This document shows positions 1 to 7,341 of a stretch of 16,691 nucleotides of DNA, one piece after another. The number at the start of each line of letters is the position of its first letter. The stretch's first letter is position 1. The notes beneath the pieces are model-generated. The model had not been told where the DNA came from and made no database searches. It was given only the letters and a program-made list of their open reading frames with translations. This stretch comes from Bacteroidales bacterium UBA3824 (lineage in GTDB: Bacteria; Bacteroidota; Bacteroidia; Bacteroidales; UBA3824). The DNA lies in contig DGIK01000007.1 of assembly GCA_002393195.1 (NCBI GenBank), positions 1-16,691 on the forward strand. The letters are read 5' to 3'. The position numbers were made by a program, and so were the translations under genes.

Positions 1-314
1 CGCCCCGCAGCCACAAGGTCGCTGAATGTGTTGATTTTTGCGGAGGGGAACACCTTGGCAAGCACGCCCCGCACCTTGTCGGATGCGTCGCCGCCTATAC
101 ATCCCGCTCCGTAAAAAAATATTTCATCTATCGTGCCGGGATCTACATTGCCTGCAACAGCCTGACTTACTGTCTTTTCCATCGCCTCTACTCCAGTATG
201 GACGGGGTTGAACCCGTTGCCGGAGAAGATGTTGGCATTATCGCCGTCAGACACTGCCCAATCGCATTTGGTAGCCCCGCAATCTGCTATGAGGAACATA
301 TTATTTTTGCTCAT
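1..314 (-). CDS. BadF/BadG/BcrA-type ATPase, N-acetylglucosamine kinase-like (partial)
   Basis: Only the N-terminal 104 codons are present; the gene continues past the left edge. The protein starts MSKNNMFLIADCGATKCDW, where DCGATKCDW matches the ASKHA phosphate-1 loop pattern DxGxTxxD. GFNP (about residues 34-37) and FYGAGC (about residues 69-74) follow, both typical of the Bacteroidetes GlcNAc-kinase-like members of the BadF/BcrA ATPase family. Such proteins are thought to phosphorylate amino sugars or related cell-wall sugars in the cytoplasm, but the substrate cannot be read here. A second in-frame ATG lies five codons downstream (299); I prefer 314 because it leaves a normal N-terminus before the first beta strand. 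The leader holds a 7+7 bp inverted repeat (341-361). Family assignment is fairly sure; exact substrate is not. Confidence 0.8.
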   Translation of the reverse strand, partial: MSKNNMFLIADCGATKCDWAVSDGDNANIFSGNGFNPVHTGVEAMEKTVSQAVAGNVDPGTIDEIFFYGAGCIGGDASDKVRGVLAKVFPSAKINTFSDLVAAG

Positions 315-340
315 TGAAAGTGTTGTTTGTCGGGTGCTAA

Positions 341-361
341 GTTACAATTATATTTTGTAAC
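341..361. promoter_or_regulatory. Inverted repeat GTTACAA-N7-TTGTAAC, candidate operator for the kinase-like gene
   Basis: A perfect 7-bp inverted repeat with a 7-bp spacer lies 27 bp upstream of the ATG at 314. On the minus strand a near-match to the Bacteroidetes -7 element (TATAATTG, 345-352; one mismatch to TAnnTTTG) falls inside it, so a bound regulator would block the promoter. It could instead be a weak hairpin after the SpoIIE-type gene, but no T-run follows, so I favour an operator. This is inference from symmetry and position only. Confidence 0.35.
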
Positions 362-404
362 GTGCAAATTAAATTTTTTCAATTAAATGAAAACGACGTG
401 GACG

Positions 405-3400
405 CTACGAAATCTTCAATCCCATAATGGTGATGTCGTCGCGCTGCTCCACGCCCTCCATAAATTCGTCGAGGTTTTCCTCTATCAGCTGTTTGCGCTC
501 CTGCATATCGAGCTGACCGTTGTACTCGATGGTCTTCACAAAACGAACCCTGCCAAAACGTTTGCGCTCAATATTGTTTTGGTCGATGATGCCGTCTGAG
601 GTCATATAGAGCGCGTCGCCCGGCTGCACGGAGACGTGATGGCTCGTGAATTTCTTGTCGATGGTATTATTGAAACCGCCAATGGAAATCCTGTCGGCGG
701 CTATGGTGTCGGTCTTCTGCTCCGCCGCCTTGTAATGGTAGAGCGAATTTTTTGCGCCGGCATACACCACGTCGCGGTATTTGCCGTCCTCGTTGCGGTC
801 AAAACGGCACAGAGCCATATCCAAGCCGTCCTCGTTGTTGTTGTTGGCTTGATTGAGCGCGTTGACAATCTCCTTGTCCAACGTGGCGAGTATCACATCG
901 GGTTCGTATTGATGATTACGGATTATAATATCATTGAGCAAAATATTGCTAATCAGCGACATAAACGCACCCGGAACACCGTGCCCAGTGCAGTCGATGA
1001 CAGCCGCAAAAATTTTTTCGGGGTTGTTGTGGTCTGTTCCAATGGTCTTAAACCAATAAAAATCGCCGCTCACGATGTCCTTGGGGCGGAATATTATCAT
1101 CGCGTTGAAATATACATTGATGAAGCTCTCGTGCACGAGGATTGCGTCCTGAATGGTCTTGGCGTATCGTATCGAACCGTTGATGGCGTTGTTTTTGAGC
1201 TGGAGCTGATGATAATCCTTGGCTTTTTCGAGGGCGATGCTCAGGTACGAGGCTATCATACGGATATTGGCGCGGTCAGAATTGGTGTAGGCGTCCTTTG
1301 ATTGACAACCAATTGTAAGCACGCCGTTTGGCTTGGACGCCTCGCGCAACGGCAATACGAACAACGAGCCAAATTTCTGCTCGCCAACAACGTGAAACCG
1401 CGACTTTTCGGAGTCGGAATGGTTGCTGCACTCGCCAGAATAAGCGTCCTCGTTGCTGCGGAAACACATAGCCTCTGTACATTCGTCATAAATGTCTATC
1501 TGCACAGGATCCACTTGCTGACCGTTGAGGTAGATATAATTAAATTCTATCGCGTCCTTGGAGTGGATGTATTTGCCGATAGCAAACAAGTCCATCTTCA
1601 CCATCATCTTGATATGGTTGTAGGCAGTCATAATGATGGTAAGCGTGTCAAACGAACTTGTAATCTGACGGCTGAGGTCGTTGAGGATGAGGGTGCTGTT
1701 GAGCGACTTCTCCACTTCCTCTTTTTGGATTTCGAGGGAAACATTTGCCATCACGAGGTCTTCGGTGCGCTTTTTTACGGTCTGTTCGAGGTCTTTCTCG
1801 CGCCGCTTGTTGCGACGGCTGCGTATCCAAATCAACACTCCTACAAATCCCAACAATACCAACGCCGCAAGCGAAATCATCAATGGATGCCGCCACAATG
1901 GCCTCTGCACGATGATGCGCAGCGGACGCACCTCAGATTCCACGCCGTCGGCATTGCGGCTCTTAATCATAAATACATAATTGCCGTAATCGAGATTGGT
2001 GAACACAGCCTCGTGCCTCGTGCCGATGTCAACCCAACGCCCACGCTCGCCATTCGCTTGGAGCATATACGAATATTTGTTGCCCCCCTCGCTGACGTAA
2101 TTGAGGGTGGCAAATTGTATGATTATCGTCTTGCCGCGCTTGCTGTCGAGTTCGATGCGGTCGGTGGCTTCGGGAGCCTTGTCGCTGAGGATGGTGTCGA
2201 GCTGACGCTTGTTGCGCTCGTTGTCGTCGTATTCGAGCATCAGCCTTGTGATGGTAGGCATAGGCAGGAGCGAATCTACACGTATCTCCGACGGATTGAA
2301 ATACGTGAAGCCGTTGGACGCGCCAAAATACATCGTGCCGTCCTTGTCCTTGAAGGCTGAACGTTGCAGAAAATTATCAGCCAACATTCCGTCCGAGGAA
2401 AGGTACGTCCTCAATACGACGCCTTTTTTCGGGTCAAATTTTGATATGCCTTTTGCCGTAGATACCCACAGGTAGCCGGTCTTGTCGTCGGACACGATGC
2501 CTTGGATTACGTCGCTGAGCAGCCCGCAGTCGGTGTCGTAGGTGGTGAATTTGCCCGTAGAGATGTCAAAAAGATTGAATCCTGCGTTGGTGGCTACCCA
2601 AATGCGCCTCTTGCTGTCGATGCAAAAATTAACCACCCAATTGTGGCTCAGGGACGTGGAGTCGTAGTCGTCGCTTTCGTAATTGACGTAAGTGCGGTTG
2701 GCGGGGTCATAGAGCGAAAGCCCTTGATATGTGCCGATGAGGATTTTGCCTTCGTATTCAGCGAGCGAAATACCCCAAACACTTGCAATCGAGGAGCCGT
2801 CGGCACCCTTGTTGACATTGCGAAAGATGCCCTTGTCGGGGTCTTCGAGCAGGTAGAGGCCGTCGCCGTTGGTGAGCACCCAAATGCGGTTTTTGCTGTC
2901 GCAGAGCAACGATACGGTGTGGTCGCTTTGGAGTGCGTTGGGATTGTGGCGGTCGGCGCGGTATTCGTCCACTGTTTTCAAGTCGGGATGGATGCGCGTA
3001 AGGCTTCGATTGTAACCGCCATTATAACAATACCCATTCTTGTCGAACACTACGGCGTGCACCGACGACATCGCTATCTTGCCGCCCTTGGATTCCTTGG
3101 CGTCAAACACTGCCAACGGCGTGGCATCGTACTTGCGCCAGAATGTAACGCCGCCGCCGTAAGTGCCTATCGCGATGGTGTCGCCACGGGAGGCAAAGGC
3201 TGATACAAACCTCTTCTCTGGTATCACAGCCGACGACGTACTGTACATATTGTGAAATCCTTTTTGGGTATGCAACGACGTGTAAGACAATCCCTTCCAC
3301 GTGCCAAACCACAAAAGTCCCTGCTTGTCTTCGCAGATGTCGGCGGTAGTGGGCGAATTGATGTAGAATGGCGAGCGCGTGGGCGACGAAATGATTTTTT

Positions 3401-4328
3401 GCAAGTGGCGCGACCCTTTTTCACATTTGAACAATCCCTTGCTCATAGTGCCAATCCACAATGTGCCCTGGCTGTCCTTGAAAAGGCTTCGGATGTCCAG
3501 TTCGGGCAGGGTCTCGATGTTGTCGGCATCAAAATCGTGAAAAACTCCTTTATTTTCGTCATAGACAATAAGCCCGTTGTCGCCGCCAAAAAAATAATTG
3601 CCGTCGCCATTGTCGAGGAAACAGTAACTGCCTTTGGTGGGTGTGCGGTCGCCGAGGTCGCCGCAAGGGATGGCGCGGAGGGTCTCGCCGTTGATGTCAA
3701 CCTTATAAATAGTGTTTTCCTTTTCCGACAACATCCAAAAGCAGTCGGCGGAGTCCTTGTGGCAGTAGCGAATTTCGTGATTGCGGAAAAAAACATTGAA
3801 CACTGGTCTGAACGAGCCTGACGCGGATTCGTATTTGTGCAAGCCGTGATATTGCGAAAAATAATAGGTGTTGTTGTCGTTGTCAACATACAGATTGTCA
3901 GCCTGATAACTCTTGGCGTTGACTACGCCCACAGAGCCGTGCCGTGGTATGAACGAAAAACGGTCGGTATAAATGTCAAATCTTGAGACGCCCTTTTCTG
4001 TTGCAATCCAAATGTTGTCGTCCAAATCGCGCTTGATGTCCGCTACAGAATTGCCGATGGCGGTATTGAGGGTGCTCTTATATTTAGACGACGACATCTG
4101 CACAAACGAAAGTCCGTCGTAACGCTCCAAACCGGTCTTGGTGCCTATCCAAACATACCCAAACGCATCCACTTCAATACAAGTAACGACCTCGTTGCTC
4201 ATACCGTTTTGCTCATCTACGGAATGAAACATCATCTCACACTGCGCCCTTGCGACAGCCGCCGCAAGCGTCGCCATAATCATTATACTAATTGCAAATA
4301 TTTTGGTCTTGTGATGCGTCATTATCAT
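405..4328 (-). CDS. Two-propeller Y_Y_Y periplasmic sensor with GAF and SpoIIE/PP2C phosphatase output
   Basis: This is a 1307-residue membrane sensor whose output is a phosphatase. A signal peptide ends near ARA-Q (about residue 28). About 13 repeats of the WIGT..GL..YD type (for example VWIGTKTGLERYD, LWIGTMSKGLF, LWVSTAKGISKFD) suggest two seven-bladed propellers over roughly residues 35-720. A Y_Y_Y domain follows (about 731-810, NKYSYMLQ...YGNYVFMIKSRN), then one membrane helix (about 815-835), a charged coiled coil, a GAF-like region (about 875-1040) and a SpoIIE/PP2C domain (about 1078-1306). The phosphatase motifs are intact: IVSGDFYWF, VIDCTGHGVPGAFMS, MTSDGIID and RDDITIMGLKI. The expected role is extracytoplasmic ligand sensing that controls Ser/Thr dephosphorylation of a cytoplasmic partner. 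No anti-sigma factor or STAS partner is nearby. A second ATG at 4322 is better spaced (9 nt) from the GGGAGG at 4332-4337 than the first (3 nt), so the start may be 4322. Confidence 0.92.
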   Translation of the reverse strand: MIMTHHKTKIFAISIMIMATLAAAVARAQCEMMFHSVDEQNGMSNEVVTCIEVDAFGYVWIGTKTGLERYDGLSFVQMSSSKYKSTLNTAIGNSVADIKRDLDDNIWIATEKGVSRFDIYTDRFSFIPRHGSVGVVNAKSYQADNLYVDNDNNTYYFSQYHGLHKYESASGSFRPVFNVFFRNHEIRYCHKDSADCFWMLSEKENTIYKVDINGETLRAIPCGDLGDRTPTKGSYCFLDNGDGNYFFGGDNGLIVYDENKGVFHDFDADNIETLPELDIRSLFKDSQGTLWIGTMSKGLFKCEKGSRHLQKIISSPTRSPFYINSPTTADICEDKQGLLWFGTWKGLSYTSLHTQKGFHNMYSTSSAVIPEKRFVSAFASRGDTIAIGTYGGGVTFWRKYDATPLAVFDAKESKGGKIAMSSVHAVVFDKNGYCYNGGYNRSLTRIHPDLKTVDEYRADRHNPNALQSDHTVSLLCDSKNRIWVLTNGDGLYLLEDPDKGIFRNVNKGADGSSIASVWGISLAEYEGKILIGTYQGLSLYDPANRTYVNYESDDYDSTSLSHNWVVNFCIDSKRRIWVATNAGFNLFDISTGKFTTYDTDCGLLSDVIQGIVSDDKTGYLWVSTAKGISKFDPKKGVVLRTYLSSDGMLADNFLQRSAFKDKDGTMYFGASNGFTYFNPSEIRVDSLLPMPTITRLMLEYDDNERNKRQLDTILSDKAPEATDRIELDSKRGKTIIIQFATLNYVSEGGNKYSYMLQANGERGRWVDIGTRHEAVFTNLDYGNYVFMIKSRNADGVESEVRPLRIIVQRPLWRHPLMISLAALVLLGFVGVLIWIRSRRNKRREKDLEQTVKKRTEDLVMANVSLEIQKEEVEKSLNSTLILNDLSRQITSSFDTLTIIMTAYNHIKMMVKMDLFAIGKYIHSKDAIEFNYIYLNGQQVDPVQIDIYDECTEAMCFRSNEDAYSGECSNHSDSEKSRFHVVGEQKFGSLFVLPLREASKPNGVLTIGCQSKDAYTNSDRANIRMIASYLSIALEKAKDYHQLQLKNNAINGSIRYAKTIQDAILVHESFINVYFNAMIIFRPKDIVSGDFYWFKTIGTDHNNPEKIFAAVIDCTGHGVPGAFMSLISNILLNDIIIRNHQYEPDVILATLDKEIVNALNQANNNNEDGLDMALCRFDRNEDGKYRDVVYAGAKNSLYHYKAAEQKTDTIAADRISIGGFNNTIDKKFTSHHVSVQPGDALYMTSDGIIDQNNIERKRFGRVRFVKTIEYNGQLDMQERKQLIEENLDEFMEGVEQRDDITIMGLKIS

Positions 4329-4342
4329 ATACCTCCCAATTA

Positions 4343-4350
4343 CAAAGGTA
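4343..4350 (-). promoter_or_regulatory. Bacteroidetes -7 element TACCTTTG for the SpoIIE-type sensor gene
   Basis: The minus strand reads TACCTTTG, an exact match to TAnnTTTG, 14 bp before the ATG at 4328. A T-rich stretch ending in TTG lies 23 bp further upstream, slightly more than the usual 19-21, so the -33 element is weak. The leader would be very short, with the GGGAGG sequence at or next to the transcript start. Confidence 0.6.
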
Positions 4351-4385
4351 CTTCAATTCTTTCAAAAATCATACAAAAAAGGCAA

Positions 4386-5276
4386 TTATTTTTTATTTTT
4401 TTTGTTGCAGAGGTAAACGCCAACAATCGTAATAGCGCAGCCAGCCACGGCGTACATAGTTATAGTTTCGTCGAGGACGATAGCGGCGGTTATCAATGCC
4501 ACTACGGGGTTGAAATACAGATAATTGGAGGCTACAACTATCCCAATACGCCTTATTACCACGTTCCAAAGCAAATAGCATCCGAGCGACGCGCCAAGCG
4601 ACAGAAATACGACGTTGAAAATCACTTCGGGCTTGCCCATTATCTCCATATCGATGCCAAAAGGTTCGTACAGAAAATACGGCAACATCGTTATCACGCC
4701 CCAAAAAAATACTTTCCTCGTGATCTCCAACGAACTATACCGCTGCTCCATCACCCTCAGCGCAATAGAATACACGCTCCAACACAACGCCGAAGCCAAA
4801 CTCAGGATGAAGACTATCGGATTGTCGTCCAAGACAAAAATGCCGTTGAACACCACCAAAGCCATACCCGTAAGAGCAATGGCGGAACCGATGGCAAAAT
4901 GATTGCCGAGCCTCTCGCCGCGCCACACGAGGCGGCTCACGATTGCTGTCAATACGGGATTTGCGCAGACGATGAGAGCCACTGTCGAGGAAGCGGAGGT
5001 GATATTGACGGCTGTATTTTCAGCGAGGAAGTACAGCGAGCCGCCGGTCAATCCGAGCAGCACAAAGAGCAGTTCGTCGCGCCAACCTTTGAACCCCACG
5101 CTGCGAATCGCAAACGGCAGCATAGCCAAATACGCTATCGCAAACCTGATGGTCATAATTTCAGCCGGCGACATCCCGGCATTGAGCAACACCTTGCTTG
5201 AAGCGAACGTAGATCCCCACACCACCGACGCAAATAGCGCAAGCAGATGGAACGGAAGTTTTGATTTGATAGACAT
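4386..5276 (-). CDS. EamA/DMT-family transporter, substrate unknown
   Basis: A 296-residue integral membrane protein with the usual length and two-fold repeat of the EamA (drug/metabolite transporter) superfamily, about ten membrane helices. The first repeat opens with LFASVVWGSTFASSKVLL and contains FLAENTAVNITSASSTVALI. The second opens near SLASALCWSVYSIALRVME and ends with YFNPVVALITAAIVLDETIT and a basic KKNKK tail. These are standard EamA signatures. Family members mostly export metabolites or amino acids across the inner membrane; the sequence does not fix the substrate. The gene is transcribed divergently from the Phe/Tyr operon with its own strong promoter, which allows but does not show a link to aromatic amino acid export (YddG belongs to the same superfamily). 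The ATG at 5276 follows the promoter closely. Confidence 0.88.
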   Translation of the reverse strand: MSIKSKLPFHLLALFASVVWGSTFASSKVLLNAGMSPAEIMTIRFAIAYLAMLPFAIRSVGFKGWRDELLFVLLGLTGGSLYFLAENTAVNITSASSTVALIVCANPVLTAIVSRLVWRGERLGNHFAIGSAIALTGMALVVFNGIFVLDDNPIVFILSLASALCWSVYSIALRVMEQRYSSLEITRKVFFWGVITMLPYFLYEPFGIDMEIMGKPEVIFNVVFLSLGASLGCYLLWNVVIRRIGIVVASNYLYFNPVVALITAAIVLDETITMYAVAGCAITIVGVYLCNKKNKK

Positions 5277-5295
5277 AATGATTATTTTGCGGACA

Positions 5296-5327
5296 CAAAA
5301 TTATATATGTGTTTCCAATTTCGCAAA
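5296..5327 (-). promoter_or_regulatory. Promoter of the EamA transporter gene
   Basis: On the minus strand, TTTG (5324-5327) is followed after exactly 20 bp by TAATTTTG (5296-5303), the best match in the window to the Bacteroidetes TTTG-N19/21-TAnnTTTG promoter. It lies 20 bp before the ATG. It diverges from the aromatic operon promoter about 60 bp away. Confidence 0.72.
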
Positions 5328-5385
5328 AAAAATCGACCCCTGCCGCAAATTATCCGCAAAAAAACAAAAAAAATCCCTCAAAAAA

Positions 5386-5417
5386 TTTCTAAATATCGAA
5401 CAAAACGCTTATCTTTG
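5386..5417 (+). promoter_or_regulatory. Promoter of the aromatic amino acid operon
   Basis: TATCTTTG (5410-5417) matches TAnnTTTG exactly. TTTC (5386-5389), 20 bp upstream, resembles the TTTG -33 element. Transcription would start near 5422-5424, leaving about 17 nt before the leader peptide ATG at 5440. Confidence 0.68.
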
Positions 5418-5439
5418 CGCCCGATAAACAAAGAACAAA

Positions 5440-5511
5440 ATGAATACACGCTTCAACGCATATTATTACGGCTTTTACTTTACTTACTTTGGAAACGAGG
5501 TGAGGCAGTAA
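5440..5511 (+). CDS. pheL: Phe/Tyr-rich attenuation leader peptide
   Basis: A 23-codon reading frame, ATG at 5440 to TAA at 5509-5511. Its core reads RFNAYYYGFYFTYF: four Phe (codons 5, 12, 14, 17) and five Tyr (codons 8, 9, 10, 13, 16) with no Trp. It sits between the operon promoter and an intrinsic terminator, directly before the genes for Phe and Tyr synthesis. It ends in the codons GAG GTG AGG CAG TAA, which contain the antiterminator arm. In known leader peptides the density of regulatory codons matches the end products of the operon, as here. The peptide itself needs no function; its translation is the sensor. The symbol is used by analogy with the enteric pheA leader and does not imply homology. 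Confidence 0.82.
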   Translation: MNTRFNAYYYGFYFTYFGNEVRQ

Positions 5512-5557
5512 TTCTATGTTTTAAGGCAACAAAAGACAAGATACACGAGCCTCACCT
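5498..5557 (+). promoter_or_regulatory. Antiterminator of the Phe/Tyr attenuator
   Basis: AGGTGAGGC (5498-5506), inside the last codons of the leader peptide, is perfectly complementary to GCCTCACCT (5549-5557). The second segment is also the 5' arm of the terminator, so the two structures exclude each other. A ribosome at the leader stop codon (5509) covers 5498-5506 and lets the terminator form. A ribosome stalled at Tyr8 to Phe14 leaves it free and lets the antiterminator form. The segment between the arms is A-rich and apparently unstructured. Confidence 0.78.
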
Positions 5558-5585
5558 GAAATACAAGGTGGGGCTTTTTTATTTT
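5548..5585 (+). terminator. Attenuator terminator upstream of pheA
   Basis: AGCCTCACCT (5548-5557) pairs with AGGTGGGGCT (5566-5575) over ten base pairs, including one U-G wobble, with an 8-nt loop. It is followed by TTTTTTATTTT. It lies between the leader peptide and the pheA ATG at 5599 and has the form of a Rho-independent terminator. Confidence 0.85.
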
Positions 5586-5598
5586 AACAATCAACAAT

Positions 5599-6468
5599 AT
5601 GAAAGTAGCGATACAAGGAGTGCGCGGCGCGTTCCACGAGGTGGCGGCCCGCGAATACTTCTCAGACAAGGACATCGACATCGTGGAGAAGATGACATTC
5701 GAGGAAGTGCTCAACAGCGTCGAAAACTGCGAAAACGACTACGGCCTCATCGCCATCGAAAACACCATCGCAGGCACCATCCACGCAAACCTCAACCTCC
5801 TCAGGCGCAAGGAAGTGCGCATCTGCGGCGAGATTTTCCTCCGCATACGCCAAAACCTCGCCGTAGTGCCGGGCGTAAAAATCGAAGACCTCGAAGAAGT
5901 ACGCAGCCACTACATGGCAATCAACCAAACAAGGCAGTTTTTCCGCCAGTATCCCCACATCAAACTCGCCGAATGTCCCGACACAGCACTCGGTATGCGT
6001 CAAGTGGCTGAGGGCAATCTCAAAACCGTAGGCGCAATCGGCAGCACGCTCGCCGCCAAAAACTACGGCCTCGAAATCATCGCCCCCGGCATCGAGACTT
6101 TCAAGAAAAACTACACCCGCTTTATGGTCGTAAAAAACGCGATGGACAGCGGCCCAGAAGATTACAACAAGGCATCGCTCAACCTCGTACTCAAAAACAA
6201 GGTGGGCAGCCTCGCTCAAATCCTCAGCATAATGTCTTACTACGACGTTGACCTCACCAAAGTGGAGTCGATGCCGATAATGGGACAGCCGATGCAGTAT
6301 ATGTTTTACGTTGACGTCAAATTCAACGACCGCAAGCAGTACCAAGACATGATAACCGCCATCCGTCCCCTCCTCAACAAAATCCACATCCTCGGAGAAT
6401 ACATGGAAGGCTCCAAATCATGGGAAAAGATGCACGGCGACGACGACAACAAAACAACTAATCAGTAA
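5599..6468 (+). CDS. pheA: Prephenate dehydratase with C-terminal ACT domain
   Basis: The enzyme decarboxylates and dehydrates prephenate to phenylpyruvate, the branch step to phenylalanine, in the cytoplasm. At 289 residues it has the usual length for a monofunctional enzyme. The catalytic domain covers about residues 1-178, with the GVRGAFHEVAAREYF start, IAIENTIAGTI (51-61), RSHYMAINQ and the hallmark TRF (173-175). An ACT domain follows (about 193-268, LVLKNKVGSLAQIL...). The usual Phe-binding ESRP motif reads ESMP (223-226), so feedback control may differ from the enteric enzyme. There is no fused chorismate mutase; that activity lies in the DAHP synthase gene two genes downstream. It is the first structural gene after the attenuator, and tyrA follows after 24 nt. 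Confidence 0.95.
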   Translation: MKVAIQGVRGAFHEVAAREYFSDKDIDIVEKMTFEEVLNSVENCENDYGLIAIENTIAGTIHANLNLLRRKEVRICGEIFLRIRQNLAVVPGVKIEDLEEVRSHYMAINQTRQFFRQYPHIKLAECPDTALGMRQVAEGNLKTVGAIGSTLAAKNYGLEIIAPGIETFKKNYTRFMVVKNAMDSGPEDYNKASLNLVLKNKVGSLAQILSIMSYYDVDLTKVESMPIMGQPMQYMFYVDVKFNDRKQYQDMITAIRPLLNKIHILGEYMEGSKSWEKMHGDDDNKTTNQ

Positions 6469-6492
6469 ATCAATAAATCAACAAATATTAAA

Positions 6493-7338
6493 GTGAAACT
6501 ATCAATAATAGGACTTGGACTTTTGGGCAGCTGCATGGCGTTGGATTTGCGCAAGCGCAAATTTGCCGACAAGATATACGGCTACGACAAAAGCCTTGTC
6601 AATCAAGAATATGCGCTCCGCGTAGGTCTCATAGACGAAGGCGCGGACTCCATGGAATCTGTCATTGCAAAAGGCGACATAATAATTGTGGCAATCCCCG
6701 TATCGGCGGCGTTGAAAATGTTGCCTCAGATATTGGACAAAATCTCCGACAATCAGATTGTTGTAGATGTATGCTCCACCAAACATTCGCTCTGCGAACG
6801 AGTAAAATACCATCCCAACCGCGCACGCTACGTGGCATGTCATCCGATGGCGGGCACCGAAAATTCGGGACCGTGGTCTGCAATATCTTGCATGTTTGAT
6901 TCGAGGGCGGTGATAATGTGCGACACCGAAGATTCCGACGAAGACGCTGTGAAAACCGTCCGCAAAATGTTTGACGCATTGAATATGAACCCGATGTTTT
7001 TCTCATCGTCCAACCACGACATCCACGTCGCCTACATATCGCACATCTCCCACGTAAGCGCATACGCCCTCGCCAACACGGTTTTGGACAAGGAAAAAAA
7101 CGAAAAAAACATTTTCCATCTTGCCTCCGGCGGCTTCAATTCGACGGTGCGCATCGCCAAATCGAGCGCGGACATGTGGGTGCCTATCTTCGACGACAAC
7201 AAGGAAAACGTCATGACCGTACTCAATACATACATCGAGAATTTGCAGGAGTTCAAGCGTCTTCTAGAAACCGACGACACAGTTGGACTCAACGAGTACA
7301 TCACCAAGGCCAACCACATCCGCAAAGTATTGAAGTAA
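6493..7338 (+). CDS. tyrA: Prephenate dehydrogenase
   Basis: Oxidative decarboxylation of prephenate to 4-hydroxyphenylpyruvate, the branch step to tyrosine. The 281-residue protein starts with the Rossmann loop IIGLGLLG (GxGxxG, G7-G12). It carries HPMAGTENSGPW (H117 onward), the substrate-site motif of the family, and the helix YISHISHVSAYALA (residues 181-194) with conserved histidines. No ACT or chorismate mutase domain is attached. The start is GTG: no ATG lies between it and the Rossmann strand, and starting later would destroy the fold. The gene follows pheA by 24 A/T-rich nucleotides and is followed by a 128-nt gap holding a strong secondary structure, so expression of the two halves of the operon may differ. 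Confidence 0.94.
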   Translation: MKLSIIGLGLLGSCMALDLRKRKFADKIYGYDKSLVNQEYALRVGLIDEGADSMESVIAKGDIIIVAIPVSAALKMLPQILDKISDNQIVVDVCSTKHSLCERVKYHPNRARYVACHPMAGTENSGPWSAISCMFDSRAVIMCDTEDSDEDAVKTVRKMFDALNMNPMFFSSSNHDIHVAYISHISHVSAYALANTVLDKEKNEKNIFHLASGGFNSTVRIAKSSADMWVPIFDDNKENVMTVLNTYIENLQEFKRLLETDDTVGLNEYITKANHIRKVLK

Positions 7339-7341
7339 AAA

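Noticed and set aside
1302..3203. Long open plus-strand frames (for example 1302-2360 and 2502-3203) opposite the SpoIIE-type sensor gene
   Set aside because: They lie wholly antisense to a gene with clear domain motifs, and their translations show no recognisable domain.
5307..6011. Plus-strand frame of 234 codons running through the leader region into pheA
   Set aside because: It crosses both promoters, the leader peptide and the terminator, its protein is low-complexity and Arg/Pro-rich, and it overlaps pheA in another frame.
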